DNA from: Lachnospiraceae bacterium 3-1
Lineage (GTDB): Bacteria > Bacillota > Clostridia > Lachnospirales > Lachnospiraceae
DNA length: 64,000 nt
Reading direction: 5' to 3'
Assembly (NCBI GenBank): GCA_000403255.2
Contig: KE159572.1
Span: 62,001 to 126,000, forward strand
A model generated the notes under the pieces. The model was not told the DNA's origin. It was given only the letters and a program-made list of their open reading frames with translations, and did no database searches. Numbering within the stretch: the first letter of the stretch is position 1; every line of letters starts with the position of its first letter. The position numbers were made by a program, and so were the translations under genes. Below, one piece after another: positions 17,622 to 27,432 of the stretch.

Positions 17622-17940
17622 TTATGCAATCAATGGCTTTAAGCTGCGGATATATTGGTGTTTATGGATCTTGTCGGCAACCATTACGGTGACAAGCTAT
17701 GCAATCCCGGCAAGCAGTAAATCAGCGTGCAGAGTTTTTTCATTCCGGGTTTTGCGTCCTGCAACACAAAAGCTGTCCTTGAAATGGTTTATGGATTTTT
17801 CTACATTCACACGGATTTTGTAGGTGGCGTCCCATTCCTGTGCATCACGCAGCGTTCCAGGATAAGCGCGCAGGTTTTTCTCTGGATAAAGAGAACATCC
17901 TGCTGCAGGAAGATGCTGTACATGGGTCTTCACAATGGAA
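17622..17940 (-). pseudogene. Transposase C-terminal fragment
   Basis: The minus-strand frame reads YKIRVNVEKSINHFKDSFCV then AGRKTRNEKTLHADLLLAGI. It is broken by a TAG at about 17697 and continues LVTVMVADKIHKHQYIRSLK to a stop at 17622. The pattern resembles the C-terminal helix of IS1182- or IS4-type transposases (R-x-x-V-E-x-x-I/F). No start, catalytic core or terminal repeats remain. Family assignment is tentative. Confidence 0.55.
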
Positions 17941-18060
17941 GACGCGTTTTGATTTTAATAAAAAACCAAATAGAAAGTAGTTTCTTCACGCACCATTCGT
18001 AAAGGGGAGGACATGTTTGATTGAGTTGAAAACGAAAAGTAAATCAGGAGGGATTGCAGA

Positions 18061-18393
18061 ATGAAATTAATGGAGGAAAGGCTTGTGCTGTGCGCTTTAG
18101 AAGAAATTGCGGAAGCGTTAGGAGATTCTAATTATAATCCTATTTCTACCAGCTTACTATGCTTGAGACATGAAATTAGTATTGCTGAAAGAGACAAAAT
18201 TGTAGTTGCTTTTCATCGGGTATTGCAAGGAAAAGATTTCTATGATTTAGAAGTTATTGATTTCAGGCAGGCATTAGAAGGCATTGTGCCACGAGCAAAA
18301 GACTTTGCTGATTCAGTTGTAGTCGCTTTTATAAAAGCATTTGCAAGGAATCATATTGCAGAATTAGTGCCTTTTGCAAAAACATTGGATTAG
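18061..18393 (+). CDS. Hypothetical cytoplasmic protein
   Basis: 110 residues, acidic, mostly helical, no signal or membrane segment and no motif I recognise. AGGAGGG lies nine bases before the ATG, and a terminator follows closely, so it is probably an expressed single gene. It stands between transposon debris and a transport operon. Confidence 0.6.
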   Translation: MKLMEERLVLCALEEIAEALGDSNYNPISTSLLCLRHEISIAERDKIVVAFHRVLQGKDFYDLEVIDFRQALEGIVPRAKDFADSVVVAFIKAFARNHIAELVPFAKTLD

Positions 18394-18420
18394 AATAATT
18401 TAATAGAAATGGATATGTAG

Positions 18421-18458
18421 AACCGTTTGTTCTTTGGATAGAATAGACGGTTTTTTCT
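18421..18458 (+). terminator. Rho-independent terminator
   Basis: AACCGT (18421-18426) pairs with ACGGTT (18447-18452), followed by a run of T. Confidence 0.7.
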
Positions 18459-18614
18459 TGTATTGGAATTACATTTTTAGAGAACTCTTAGAGGACTTTT
18501 AAAATTTGAACATGATAATATGAGAAAAATACTTAGATAATTGCGAAATGGATATTATTTTGGAAGTTTCACAATTACCTGGGAAAATACTAGATAAAGG
18601 GAGAAAATTGTTGT

Positions 18615-20921
18615 ATGAAAACAAAAGTATTTTTATGGATTATAATTATCTTAGGTCTCATTTGTGCATTTGCTACGGGATGCAATTCTTTTAAGAATGA
18701 TAAAAAGGGATTTGGAAAGGAGACTGGTGTAAAAGAAGAAAGAGCAGGTGGTCAGGCAGAGCAAACGTCTGTGAAGGGAAGATACCAGGAGGAAAAGATT
18801 GTTTTTCCATTATCCATCAAAAACATATTTGATGTAGAATGTAAAGAAGATGGCAATGTGAAAGTGTTGTTTGAAAATGAGCCAGGTAGTTTCTTCTTTT
18901 GTGAAAGTATGGATTATGGGGTTTCCTGGGAGCAGAGGGAAATGGGAAAAGAATGGCTGCCGGAAAATTATCGTGTGGTTTCCGCCTGCTTTGACGCAGA
19001 AGGAGACATTGCCTTGTCTGCTGGGAAAATGTCAGAGGATCCTCTCGATGAAAAACATCCCGTTGGGGAATATTCTTACTTTAAGATAGATCATGTAGAA
19101 GGCGATACAACGGTTCGGCAATTATCCTTACAACTACCAGAGCCCCAAGAGACAGATTTGGAATCAGGTTATGGGTTGCAACAAATTCTCCTTTCCGGAG
19201 ACGGAGGTCTTTATGGAGTGCTTCAATCAGGGAAAGATGAACAAATAAAGTTTCAGATTTTTTGTTTTGGATCTGATGATGGTAAAGTTTTATGGCAATT
19301 GGATACAGGCGCCGCGGAAATTGCATTATTTGAAAATAAGATATACTTAAATGAGCACAGTGGAAAAATCAAGGTTTTGGATGCAAAATCTGGAGAGAAA
19401 GTGGATGATATCTCAATTCCGTTAGAAAATAATTTTTTATGCTGTATGGATATCCAAAAAGATAAGATATTTTATTGTGGTGAAAATGGAATTTATGGGA
19501 CAGATCGTAATGTGACTTTTACAGAACTCTTAGTAGATGGAAGACTGAGTAGTTTTTCTGATGAAACTTATAGTGTAAAAGGGCTATTTAGCGTCAGCGA
19601 AAAAGTGTTCCTTGTGTTTGTACAGAGTTTTTCAGGGGCAGAAATGGAAATTTTCAGGTATGAGTATGACGCGGACCTGCCCACACAGCCGGAACATGAA
19701 CTAGTTGTCTATTCCTTGAAAGAGAACTCTGTGATACAAAAAATAATCTCTGATTTTCAGTTGTCACATCCAGAAGTTTTCGTGAGGTATGAAGTTGGTA
19801 TGAGCGATTCTTCTATCGAAGATGAAACGGATGCGATAAGCAGCCTAAATACAGAGATTATGGCGGGGAATGGCCCGGATGTCCTGATTTTGAATGGTCT
19901 TCCATGGAAATCCTATCAGGAAAAAGGAATACTTGAAAGCTTAAACGATGGTTTGAATACCTATATAACGGAGCATAAGGTTTTTGAAAATCTTTTTTCA
20001 GCTTATGAGGCGGGAGGATCTTCGTATGTAGTTCCAATTTCTTTTAAGATTCCAGTTTTAATTGGAAAAGAGGAGATGGTATCCCATATTGATTCCATCG
20101 AGAAAATATTAAAAACGGCAGAGGATATTGAAGATATGCCGCCTTTTTTCAGAAAGAAGCAGGCGCTCTTGCGTTACATCTTCAGTATCTATTGGCAAAG
20201 GATAGAACAAGAGGAAGGACGGATTTCCAAAGAAGAATTGAAGAAAGTATTAGAAAATGTGAAGCGAATAAATGATGATTTATTGGGAAAGGAAAATGAG
20301 TTATCCAAGTTTTTTGTTGGGGATGAAGAAAGAGAGAAGGACTATGATGTATTTGCAAATGATACCTGGTTAGAAACATCAAGCATCAAATATGGAAATG
20401 TTGCAATGGATTTAGGATATTTGAGCCATCTGCAGGATTATGTGAATGTTCTAAATTGGGACTTATTCTATCAGACCCTTTCGGATGGAGTTTTTAGCGC
20501 CCTTATTGCAGGGATTAATAAAGGATCAGATCACATAGGAAGTGCTGAGGAATTTCTTAAATTTGCTCTTAGTGATGAAGAACAGAAAATATTTATTAAT
20601 GAAATGTATATGGTTATTATGGGATTTCCGGTAAATAAAGCTGCTTATGAGGACATGATTTCACAGCCTTCTCAAAGTGAATTAGAGGAGTATGGAAAAG
20701 GATTTGCAAATTTAGGAGAGACCTTTGAATGGCCAGGACATGAGGATTTTGAACAATTGGAGAAGAAAATTGTGGGCCTTAACACACCTGCAATGGAAGA
20801 CAATATTGTGATTAATACCATATTGGAAAGTGCAACATCTTATTTGTCAGGGGAGAAAGACATTGACGTAACTGTAAATGAAATTACCCAGTCCTTGGAA
20901 TTGTATCTTCTTGAGCGTTAA
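18615..20921 (+). CDS. Lipoprotein with N-terminal repeat domain and C-terminal solute-binding domain
   Basis: 768 residues. Signal peptide and lipobox FATGC (Cys at about 23). Residues about 50-370 look like a beta-propeller (repeated short strands, GDGGLYGVLQSG, GKVLWQLD). From about residue 372 the sequence is an extracellular sugar-binding protein (NSVIQKIISDFQLSHPEV; MAGNGPDVLILNGLPW). A propeller fused to a binding protein is unusual and may link ligand capture to surface recognition. A permease gene follows 18 bases later. The ligand is unknown; carbohydrate is likely from the permease type. Confidence 0.8.
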   Translation: MKTKVFLWIIIILGLICAFATGCNSFKNDKKGFGKETGVKEERAGGQAEQTSVKGRYQEEKIVFPLSIKNIFDVECKEDGNVKVLFENEPGSFFFCESMDYGVSWEQREMGKEWLPENYRVVSACFDAEGDIALSAGKMSEDPLDEKHPVGEYSYFKIDHVEGDTTVRQLSLQLPEPQETDLESGYGLQQILLSGDGGLYGVLQSGKDEQIKFQIFCFGSDDGKVLWQLDTGAAEIALFENKIYLNEHSGKIKVLDAKSGEKVDDISIPLENNFLCCMDIQKDKIFYCGENGIYGTDRNVTFTELLVDGRLSSFSDETYSVKGLFSVSEKVFLVFVQSFSGAEMEIFRYEYDADLPTQPEHELVVYSLKENSVIQKIISDFQLSHPEVFVRYEVGMSDSSIEDETDAISSLNTEIMAGNGPDVLILNGLPWKSYQEKGILESLNDGLNTYITEHKVFENLFSAYEAGGSSYVVPISFKIPVLIGKEEMVSHIDSIEKILKTAEDIEDMPPFFRKKQALLRYIFSIYWQRIEQEEGRISKEELKKVLENVKRINDDLLGKENELSKFFVGDEEREKDYDVFANDTWLETSSIKYGNVAMDLGYLSHLQDYVNVLNWDLFYQTLSDGVFSALIAGINKGSDHIGSAEEFLKFALSDEEQKIFINEMYMVIMGFPVNKAAYEDMISQPSQSELEEYGKGFANLGETFEWPGHEDFEQLEKKIVGLNTPAMEDNIVINTILESATSYLSGEKDIDVTVNEITQSLELYLLER

Positions 20922-20939
20922 ATTTAGGAGGCGTGTTTT

Positions 20940-21779
20940 GTGGGAAACAGAAGGAAGAAAATCTATTGTAATCGAAAGGATTTTGCGTTTATTCTGCCTA
21001 GCTTGGCAGGGGTATCCATCTTTGTGTTTTTACCCTTTGCCGATGTGGTGAAAAGGTCTTTCACAAATGTTACAGGTGAGATGTTTGTGGGATTACATAA
21101 TTATAAAATCGTAGTTGAGAACGAGGCATTTCATTTAGCAATGGGGAATACTTTGAGATTTATTTTGGTATGTGTACCGTTATTGTTGATCTGTTCCTTA
21201 TTATTAGCAAATACCGTCTATTTTGGAATGGCAAAAATATATCGGAATTTTTGTCTTCTTCCGATGTCAGTGCCTGTAGTTTCATTGGTTTTTGTATGGA
21301 AAATGGTATTTCACAGAAATGGGCTGATCAATAGCTTCTTTGATATTGAGACAGACTGGCTGAATTCTTCTTATGCATTCTGGATTTTGGTGATCACCTT
21401 TTTGTGGAAAAATATGGGGTATTATGTTGTCCTGTGGCTGGCAGGATTTCAGGGTATACCCAAAAGCCTGTATGAGGCGTCAAATGTTGATGGAGCAGGT
21501 GTTTTACCGACATTTTGGCACATTACACTTCCTGGATTGAAACCTATGTTTTCTGCAACCCTTATATTGGCAATAACTGGTTCTCTGAAATCTTACCGTG
21601 AATGTTACCTGTTGGCAGGCGAGTACCCGGATAAAAGCATTTACATGATACAGCATTTGTTCCATAATTGGTTTCGAGACATGTCAGTGGAAAAGATGTC
21701 GGCAAGTGCAGTTGTGATTGTATGTATTTTTGCAGTAGTTGTTTATCCATTCCGTAAAAAAGAAGAAGGGAAGCCCTAG
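20940..21779 (+). CDS. Sugar ABC transporter permease (MalF type), partner missing
   Basis: 279 residues with about six membrane helices. The cytoplasmic EAA loop reads EASNVDGAGVLPTFWHITLP, as in MalF/UgpA permeases. The start is GTG at 20940 behind AGGAGG. Such permeases need a second MalG-type permease and an ATPase. Neither is here: the next gene, 16 bases beyond, is HelD on the opposite strand. The partner has been lost or lies elsewhere. Confidence 0.88.
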   Translation: MGNRRKKIYCNRKDFAFILPSLAGVSIFVFLPFADVVKRSFTNVTGEMFVGLHNYKIVVENEAFHLAMGNTLRFILVCVPLLLICSLLLANTVYFGMAKIYRNFCLLPMSVPVVSLVFVWKMVFHRNGLINSFFDIETDWLNSSYAFWILVITFLWKNMGYYVVLWLAGFQGIPKSLYEASNVDGAGVLPTFWHITLPGLKPMFSATLILAITGSLKSYRECYLLAGEYPDKSIYMIQHLFHNWFRDMSVEKMSASAVVIVCIFAVVVYPFRKKEEGKP

Positions 21780-21794
21780 TGTCTCATTCAATCA

Positions 21795-23954
21795 TTAAGA
21801 AATGAGTGGGCTGATTTCTTTTTCACAGAATGCGCTAAGTCGGTGAAGGGCTCTGGTACAAGCGACATATAAAAGATTTTTATCATCTTCATCCTGGTAG
21901 TTTTGGCTGTCTGCATCACAGATTAAGACTGCGTCGAATTCCAATCCCTTTGACATATATACTGGTATGATAAACACGCCCCGTAAGTCGGATGTGCTCC
22001 TATGTGTTATTAATGCAATATCTAATTTATCTTTGATTTTTTGAAATAACTGGATTGAATTATGTTCGGTTTTGCAAATTAAACCGATGGACTGAAATCC
22101 TTTTTCCTGACATAATTTCACCTCGTTTACAATGTGCTCTATTAAGGATTTAGAATCATCTGCCACTAATACTTGTGTGTTGTCTCCCTTCCGGTTAAAG
22201 CTTTTGATTTCGGTATTATGCTCTATGAATTTCAAACTAAAATTTAGTATTTCATTGGTACAGCGGAAACTTTTCTCTAATAAAATAAGAGAAGATTTTT
22301 TCTTATTGAGTATTTTTTGGATTTGCTCATAGAGGGTGATATCTTCTCTTTTTCCAAGGGTTTGCTTCATATCTCCTAAAATTGTAAATTTGGCATTTGA
22401 AAATAACAAGCGGAATATTTCATATTGGAGTGGGTAATAGTCTTGGGCTTCATCAATGACTACCTGCTTGATGTTTTTGTATTGGTTGGTTCCATATATT
22501 TTTAAATATAAGTAAGTGATTGCGATTGCGTCGTCATAGGATAAGCGTCTGAACTCCAGATTTTCTCTTGTATAGTTCCAGATTTTTTTTATAGTTTCTG
22601 ATTCTGTATCGTTTTGGAGCAAGCTGTAAAAATAGGCTTCCTCATGAAATAATATTTGATATAAGGCAATAATGTCAATTTTTATAAATTTTTGTATTTT
22701 CTGTTTGACTAGAATTTTTTCTTCGTGTTGTCCCTGTCCTGTCCCGAATATTTCTTCCAGAATATAATCTTCTAGCTGTTCTAGCCTTATGCCCAATGGC
22801 GTTTCTTTTCTTCCTAAGATTTTCTCCTTTAGAGCTTCTTTGCCTACGACACATTTTCCTTCATAATAAACATCATCAAATGGAATCCATTGATATGGAA
22901 TATCAGAAAGAAATTGGTCTAACATATGGACGAAACGTTTTGACGTTTTAAATTCCATACTCTTTCTGATAATTTCTTTGTATGGTGAATCGCCAATTAA
23001 ATGTTCTAAAAAATTATTTTTGGACTGAATCTTTCTTCCTTCTAATATGGTGTGAAGGATATCTTCAAATACAAGGGAAACAACATTATTTTCTCCCAAT
23101 TCGGGTAATACCTGGGAAATGTATTGTTCAAATATTGTATTGGGAGAAAGAATCATAATATTATTTGCGGATAATTTTGTTTGTAATCCTTGATACATAA
23201 GATAAGCGGCTCGGTGAAGTGCGATAGATGTTTTGCCGCTTCCTGCAACCCCCTGTACCATCAGCAGGTCGTTTTCCATATCTCTGATGATAACGTCCTG
23301 ATCTTGTTGAATGGTTTCAACAATTGCTTTCATTTTGGCGGTGGTATTTTGTGATAATAGCTGTCTCAAAAATTCATCCACAATCTCTATATCTGTATCA
23401 AAAAAATATTCCAGAATGCTGTTCTTTATTTCATACTGGCGTTTTAGGCTGAGTTCGCCTGCTATTCGCCCACATGGAGCGTCATAAAATGCTTCTCCTT
23501 TCATAAAGCGGTAAAAAATACTGGCAATGGGCGATCTCCAATCGTAAACATACATTTCTTCATAACTGTTTTTTCGTAAAGAGGAGCGTCCAATATATAT
23601 TTGTTCAAATGCATCCTCGTCATCAAATTTAAAGTCAATCCGGGCAAAATACGGCGACTTTATCATGTTTTCCAGTAAAAGTATCTTATGCTTTTCTTCC
23701 TCATAATCCACAATTTTATCGGTAACAGGATTGATAGACTGACTCAATTCAATCAGCGCTTCAAAATCATCTGAGCTGTATAGATTTGTAATGCTATGGG
23801 TTGTGTTTTCCCGCACTTCTTTTTTTGCTTCTACAATTTCTGATTTCTTTTTTTCAGCGGATTCTTCTGCTTGTTTTAACTGTTCCTTGGCAAAAGATAT
23901 GGTTTGCTTCAATCTTTTTTCTTCGTATTCCCTTTCTGGTTGATTATTTCCCAT
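21795..23954 (-). CDS. HelD-like RNA-polymerase-recycling helicase (UvrD/Rep superfamily)
   Basis: 719 residues. It begins with a long charged coiled coil (about 1-60), as in HelD, which inserts into RNA polymerase channels. Walker A is GVAGSGKTSIALHRA (about 235) and Walker B is VVIDEAQDY. The C-terminus shows the superfamily-1 motif VACTRAL. HelD uses ATP to free stalled RNA polymerase from nucleic acid. The gene is convergent with the permease and has AGGAGG before its ATG. Confidence 0.88.
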   Translation of the reverse strand: MGNNQPEREYEEKRLKQTISFAKEQLKQAEESAEKKKSEIVEAKKEVRENTTHSITNLYSSDDFEALIELSQSINPVTDKIVDYEEEKHKILLLENMIKSPYFARIDFKFDDEDAFEQIYIGRSSLRKNSYEEMYVYDWRSPIASIFYRFMKGEAFYDAPCGRIAGELSLKRQYEIKNSILEYFFDTDIEIVDEFLRQLLSQNTTAKMKAIVETIQQDQDVIIRDMENDLLMVQGVAGSGKTSIALHRAAYLMYQGLQTKLSANNIMILSPNTIFEQYISQVLPELGENNVVSLVFEDILHTILEGRKIQSKNNFLEHLIGDSPYKEIIRKSMEFKTSKRFVHMLDQFLSDIPYQWIPFDDVYYEGKCVVGKEALKEKILGRKETPLGIRLEQLEDYILEEIFGTGQGQHEEKILVKQKIQKFIKIDIIALYQILFHEEAYFYSLLQNDTESETIKKIWNYTRENLEFRRLSYDDAIAITYLYLKIYGTNQYKNIKQVVIDEAQDYYPLQYEIFRLLFSNAKFTILGDMKQTLGKREDITLYEQIQKILNKKKSSLILLEKSFRCTNEILNFSLKFIEHNTEIKSFNRKGDNTQVLVADDSKSLIEHIVNEVKLCQEKGFQSIGLICKTEHNSIQLFQKIKDKLDIALITHRSTSDLRGVFIIPVYMSKGLEFDAVLICDADSQNYQDEDDKNLLYVACTRALHRLSAFCEKEISPLIS

Positions 23955-24011
23955 AGTAGTGATAACCTCCTTAATAAAAGTACTTGTCTGAAAGTGAATG
24001 AAACACGACGC

Positions 24012-24146
24012 TGTTACTGTTCACACAGGACTTTGCATTCACTGCAAAGTCCGTAAGAAAGTGATTCAGGAGTGAGCAAATCCCATTCGCGAAGCGAATT
24101 TAAGATGGATTTGGGAAGTTTACTGGTCACGGAGTGAACAGTAACA
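24012..24146. repeat. Nested palindromic intergenic element
   Basis: TGTTACTGTTCAC at 24012-24024 is exactly complementary to 24134-24146. Inside are further hairpins: GACTTTGCA / TGCAAAGTC (24031-24052) and ATTCGCGAAGCGAAT. The 135-bp unit occupies most of the gap between helD and the thioesterase gene. It resembles REP- or MITE-like intergenic repeats; no second copy is in the window. Confidence 0.6.
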
Positions 24147-24185
24147 CTACGCTAGTTTAGCATACACAAGAGGATAGAAACAGTC

Positions 24186-24214
24186 TTGTATTCATGGAAT
24201 CTGTATGGTATGAT
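24186..24214 (+). promoter_or_regulatory. Promoter candidate for the thioesterase operon
   Basis: TTGTAT and TATGAT are separated by exactly 17 bases. The downstream gene begins about 165 bases later, leaving a long leader with no recognised riboswitch. Confidence 0.5.
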
Positions 24215-24381
24215 AACAATGGGAGAGGAAAACTTTCCTTTTTTTGTACCTATTTCCTGGAGCTTGCTGATTTTGCCAGAAGGGAGTATAATACCCCTAT
24301 CTGAAAGTACATGTTTCATGTCAGTCAAAAATAAATTACAATAGCTGGGGCAACCCCACAGATTAGAAAAGGAGAATTGAG

Positions 24382-24771
24382 ATGTTAGAAACAGGAATGA
24401 AGGGATACCAGGAAATGACAGTAACTACAGCAGACACTGCAAAGGTGTATAAAAGCGGCACGTTAGATGTTCTTGCAACGCCCAGGATGGCGGCATTGAT
24501 GGAAGAAACAGCATGGAAGAGTGTGGCAGAACATTTAGAGCAGGGCATGGGAACTGTAGGAATTCAATTGAATCTGGAACATCTTGCTCCCACACCAGTG
24601 GGAATGAAAATATGGTGTGAAACGGTTTTAAAGGAAGTGGATGGCCGAAAGCTGACATTTGATCTTACAGTATATGATGAGACAGGAAAAATTGGAGCAG
24701 GGGTACATGAACGCTTTATCATAGAAGAGGAAAAATTCCAGAGTAAAGCCGACAGAAAAAAAGAGGCGTAG
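24382..24771 (+). CDS. FlK-like hot-dog thioesterase
   Basis: 129 residues, one hot-dog domain. The sequence follows the fluoroacetyl-CoA thioesterase-like family: TADTAKVYKSGTLDVLATPR, MAALMEETAW, LNLEHLAPTPVGM. Family members hydrolyse acyl-CoA thioesters, with Thr, Glu and His near the active site (candidates T in ATP, E in MEETA, H in EHLAP). The substrate is not evident. AAAAGGAGA precedes the ATG. The large hydrolase gene follows 44 bases later, so they may share a transcript. Confidence 0.85.
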   Translation: MLETGMKGYQEMTVTTADTAKVYKSGTLDVLATPRMAALMEETAWKSVAEHLEQGMGTVGIQLNLEHLAPTPVGMKIWCETVLKEVDGRKLTFDLTVYDETGKIGAGVHERFIIEEEKFQSKADRKKEA

Positions 24772-24815
24772 ACGAACTTCGTGGCAGTAGAGCAGGAATA
24801 AGGAGTAAATGAATA

Positions 24816-27155
24816 GTGAAAAAGATAAGAACATGTTTCCAGTGGATACAGGGAACATACCGAAAAATCAAACAACGTTTTCTGGATTACAGGGAGCAGA
24901 CCTGGCAGGATACTGACAGGCTTCTTACTGGGACAGCAATTCTTTTGTTCAGCATTTGTGTCGGGTGTATGATGGGAACTTTCATGCGTCCAGTATGGGC
25001 AGGAGCCTTACTGGTGTTTCTGATTACGGTTCCTCTTACGATAGCAGGAGTATGGGTTGTGAAAAAAATTATCCAGATCCTTTTGCGAAACGGTATTACT
25101 GAATTCTTATCCTGGCTGCTGCTCTGGCTGGTTTGCCTGGTTCTTCTTGTGGGGGATATGCCAGAAGAACATTTGGGATTTGCAGTTGTTGTTTCTTTGT
25201 TGGTTAGTCTGATACTTGCGATGCTGCTAAAAAGTCTGTGGGCCTTGATGTATCATAAGGTACAAAGAAAAAGTGTAGTGGCAGTCTTGGTTGTCACTGT
25301 GGCTTTATCGGCAGCGGCGCTAACCCTTCTGGCAGGGCAGGGATTTGACGATACATACATTCAGACCTATCGGAATTTGGAGGAACAGCAGAAAACAGAA
25401 AATCAGACAATGGGGCTTTTGACTAAGGAGCAGGAGAAAGCTTTTCTGGAATTTATGGAGCCAGGTTCCTGTACCGTATCAACTGTCTCCTATGGAACCA
25501 GGGATAAGGATGCATTGGAAGCTGGGACAGTGAACATCAGCAGGTTTGCAAAAAATAAGGGCTTGGATGGTTTTTTCAAAGAAAAGTACCAGGGATATCC
25601 TTTGACAGAGGCGCCTTTATCTGGGATGGTCTGGTATCCCAAGGAGGCGTCTGACTGCCCCACGCTTTTTATTGTGCATGGAAATCACAACTGGGTGACA
25701 GATTCCTATCTGGGATATGAATATCTAGGAGCTTATCTGGCTTCCCATGGTTATGTGGTAGTGTCTGTGGATGAAAATGCTTGTAATGGACTCTCCAATG
25801 AAAATGATGGGCGTGCAGTGCTGCTTTTGGAAAATATCAGGCAGTTGGAAACATATAATAAGCTGGAAAGCAGTCCATTGTATCAGAAAATGGATTATGA
25901 TAACCTGGCTCTGGCAGGACATTCCAGGGGTGGGGAGGCCGTGGCTGCTGCTTATTTATTTAATGAGCTGTCTTATTATCCAGACAATGGAAACCGAAAA
26001 TTTTATTATCATTTTTCCATTCAGTCTCTGATTGCCATTGCGCCTACGTATGGACAATATCGTCCATCTGGTCGGGATGTGGAATTAGAAGACGTTAATT
26101 ACATGCTTATTCATGGAGCAAATGATCAGGATGTCAATTCTTTTATGGGGATGGAACAGTATGAGAAGATTACGTTCAGCGGTAAAAAAGACTGTATGAA
26201 AACGTCCCTTTATCTGGCAGGAGTGAACCACGGACAATTTAATTCTCAGTGGGGAATCTATGATTTGATGGAGCCTATAAACCGTGGTCTCAATGTGAAA
26301 AATTTTATTTCCCAACAGGAACAACAAAAGATTGCAAAAATATTTATCCGGGCATTTTTGGAAGAGACTCTTGGCACAGGTGGAGAAGGGGATTCATCAG
26401 AACTAGAACAAAAGGGAGCTCCAGAGAAGGAAATTGCAAGAGAGATTCTCAAACAAGATGCGGAAAAGAAGCCATATGGAACCTTGTTGACAAACTGCAA
26501 AAGGTATGAGGAGTTTTTGCCAGAAACGTTATATGTGCAATCTTATCAGAGCTCTGATTTCGTGACGCTATGTGATTTTGAAGAGGATATCCGGTTGGAA
26601 ACAGGAACAGCCCAGGGAGTTTGGGTGAAAGCGGAGCATGTGGACAGTTGGGGAGAGAATCTTTTGACTTTTTCAAATGGGAATTCAAGAAAAAATCATG
26701 GGGTAATTCTCAAATGGGAGCCTAAGGAAGAGAAAGAGGGAAGAAGCAAAGAAAATTCTGGTGAGAAAGAGCCAGGGGAGATTTGCTTTTTCACGCCTGA
26801 ATTGAATCTGTCAGGGAAATCTTTTCAATTCGATGTGATGGACTTACAAGAGGATTTTGCAGAGGAAGAGGCAAAACTTTTGGAGATGGAAATTTCATTG
26901 GAGGACAGCAAGGGAGAAGAAGCTGTTTTGGATGCAGGAGCATATGCTATTGTATATCCGGCTTTTTTGGCGCGTTTAAATAAGCTACAGTATCTGTGGG
27001 ATGCAGTGGAATATAAGCATCAATTTCAGACGGTGTCCATTCCGGCGGATGGATTTAAAGGAGTGGACCTAGAGCATATCTGTAAAATTGCAATACGTTT
27101 TCCACAAGAGAAGGGAAAGGTAGCAGTGGACAATGTGGGAATTGATAGAAAATAA
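24816..27155 (+). CDS. Large membrane-anchored alpha/beta-hydrolase
   Basis: 779 residues. The first 180 contain about five membrane helices. The extracellular middle is an alpha/beta-hydrolase with nucleophile elbow LAGHSRGGEAV, a likely acidic residue in HGANDQDV and catalytic His in AGVNHGQFN. This resembles the platelet-activating-factor acetylhydrolase/chlorophyllase group. The last 270 residues look like a beta-rich accessory domain. The start is GTG at 24816 behind AAGGAG. Probably a cell-surface esterase or lipase; substrate unknown. Confidence 0.82.
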   Translation: MKKIRTCFQWIQGTYRKIKQRFLDYREQTWQDTDRLLTGTAILLFSICVGCMMGTFMRPVWAGALLVFLITVPLTIAGVWVVKKIIQILLRNGITEFLSWLLLWLVCLVLLVGDMPEEHLGFAVVVSLLVSLILAMLLKSLWALMYHKVQRKSVVAVLVVTVALSAAALTLLAGQGFDDTYIQTYRNLEEQQKTENQTMGLLTKEQEKAFLEFMEPGSCTVSTVSYGTRDKDALEAGTVNISRFAKNKGLDGFFKEKYQGYPLTEAPLSGMVWYPKEASDCPTLFIVHGNHNWVTDSYLGYEYLGAYLASHGYVVVSVDENACNGLSNENDGRAVLLLENIRQLETYNKLESSPLYQKMDYDNLALAGHSRGGEAVAAAYLFNELSYYPDNGNRKFYYHFSIQSLIAIAPTYGQYRPSGRDVELEDVNYMLIHGANDQDVNSFMGMEQYEKITFSGKKDCMKTSLYLAGVNHGQFNSQWGIYDLMEPINRGLNVKNFISQQEQQKIAKIFIRAFLEETLGTGGEGDSSELEQKGAPEKEIAREILKQDAEKKPYGTLLTNCKRYEEFLPETLYVQSYQSSDFVTLCDFEEDIRLETGTAQGVWVKAEHVDSWGENLLTFSNGNSRKNHGVILKWEPKEEKEGRSKENSGEKEPGEICFFTPELNLSGKSFQFDVMDLQEDFAEEEAKLLEMEISLEDSKGEEAVLDAGAYAIVYPAFLARLNKLQYLWDAVEYKHQFQTVSIPADGFKGVDLEHICKIAIRFPQEKGKVAVDNVGIDRK

Positions 27156-27163
27156 ATCGTATT

Positions 27164-27241
27164 TTGTCTTCTTCTATTCTCTCCGTGATGGCGGGTGTAG
27201 TTGCCTACCACATATGCAAGTGGTTAGACGGTGAGCAATAG
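27164..27241 (+). CDS. Possible 25-residue membrane peptide
   Basis: TTG at 27164 opens 25 codons with a hydrophobic core (SVMAGVVAYHICKWLDGEQ). Similar short peptides ending in ICKWLD occur in Firmicutes and have been annotated as holin-like or type I toxin-like. There is no good ribosome site and no ATG, so it may be a relic. It lies in the 277-base gap after the large hydrolase. Confidence 0.25.
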   Translation: MSSSILSVMAGVVAYHICKWLDGEQ

Positions 27242-27345
27242 CGGTAGCCTAGCCCAAACGGTTTACTTCTCCGAAAAAGTCACGACAATCGCATGAATGT
27301 TTCTATTCTTCAAATTCCTGCAATTACTATTTTTTTAAATTCCAA

Positions 27346-27370
27346 CACCACTTTACAACTTTATAAATGA
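27346..27370. repeat. Solitary insertion-sequence end
   Basis: ACACCACTTTACAACTTTAT at 27346-27365 is nearly identical to both terminal repeats of the element at 7476-8955. No transposase or opposite end is found nearby. It is probably the scar of a deleted copy or an unrelated solo end. Confidence 0.5.
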
Positions 27371-27391
27371 TACCCCTGTTTCTGGACCTAA

Positions 27392-27421
27392 TAGCCCCGA
27401 TTCCATCCGAAATCGGGGCTA
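27392..27421. terminator. Strong hairpin, probable bidirectional terminator
   Basis: TAGCCCCGATT pairs perfectly with AATCGGGGCTA over 11 bp with an 8-base loop, just beyond the end of the HicB relic. Few T follow on either strand. Confidence 0.55.
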
Positions 27422-27432
27422 CTGGTTAAAGA

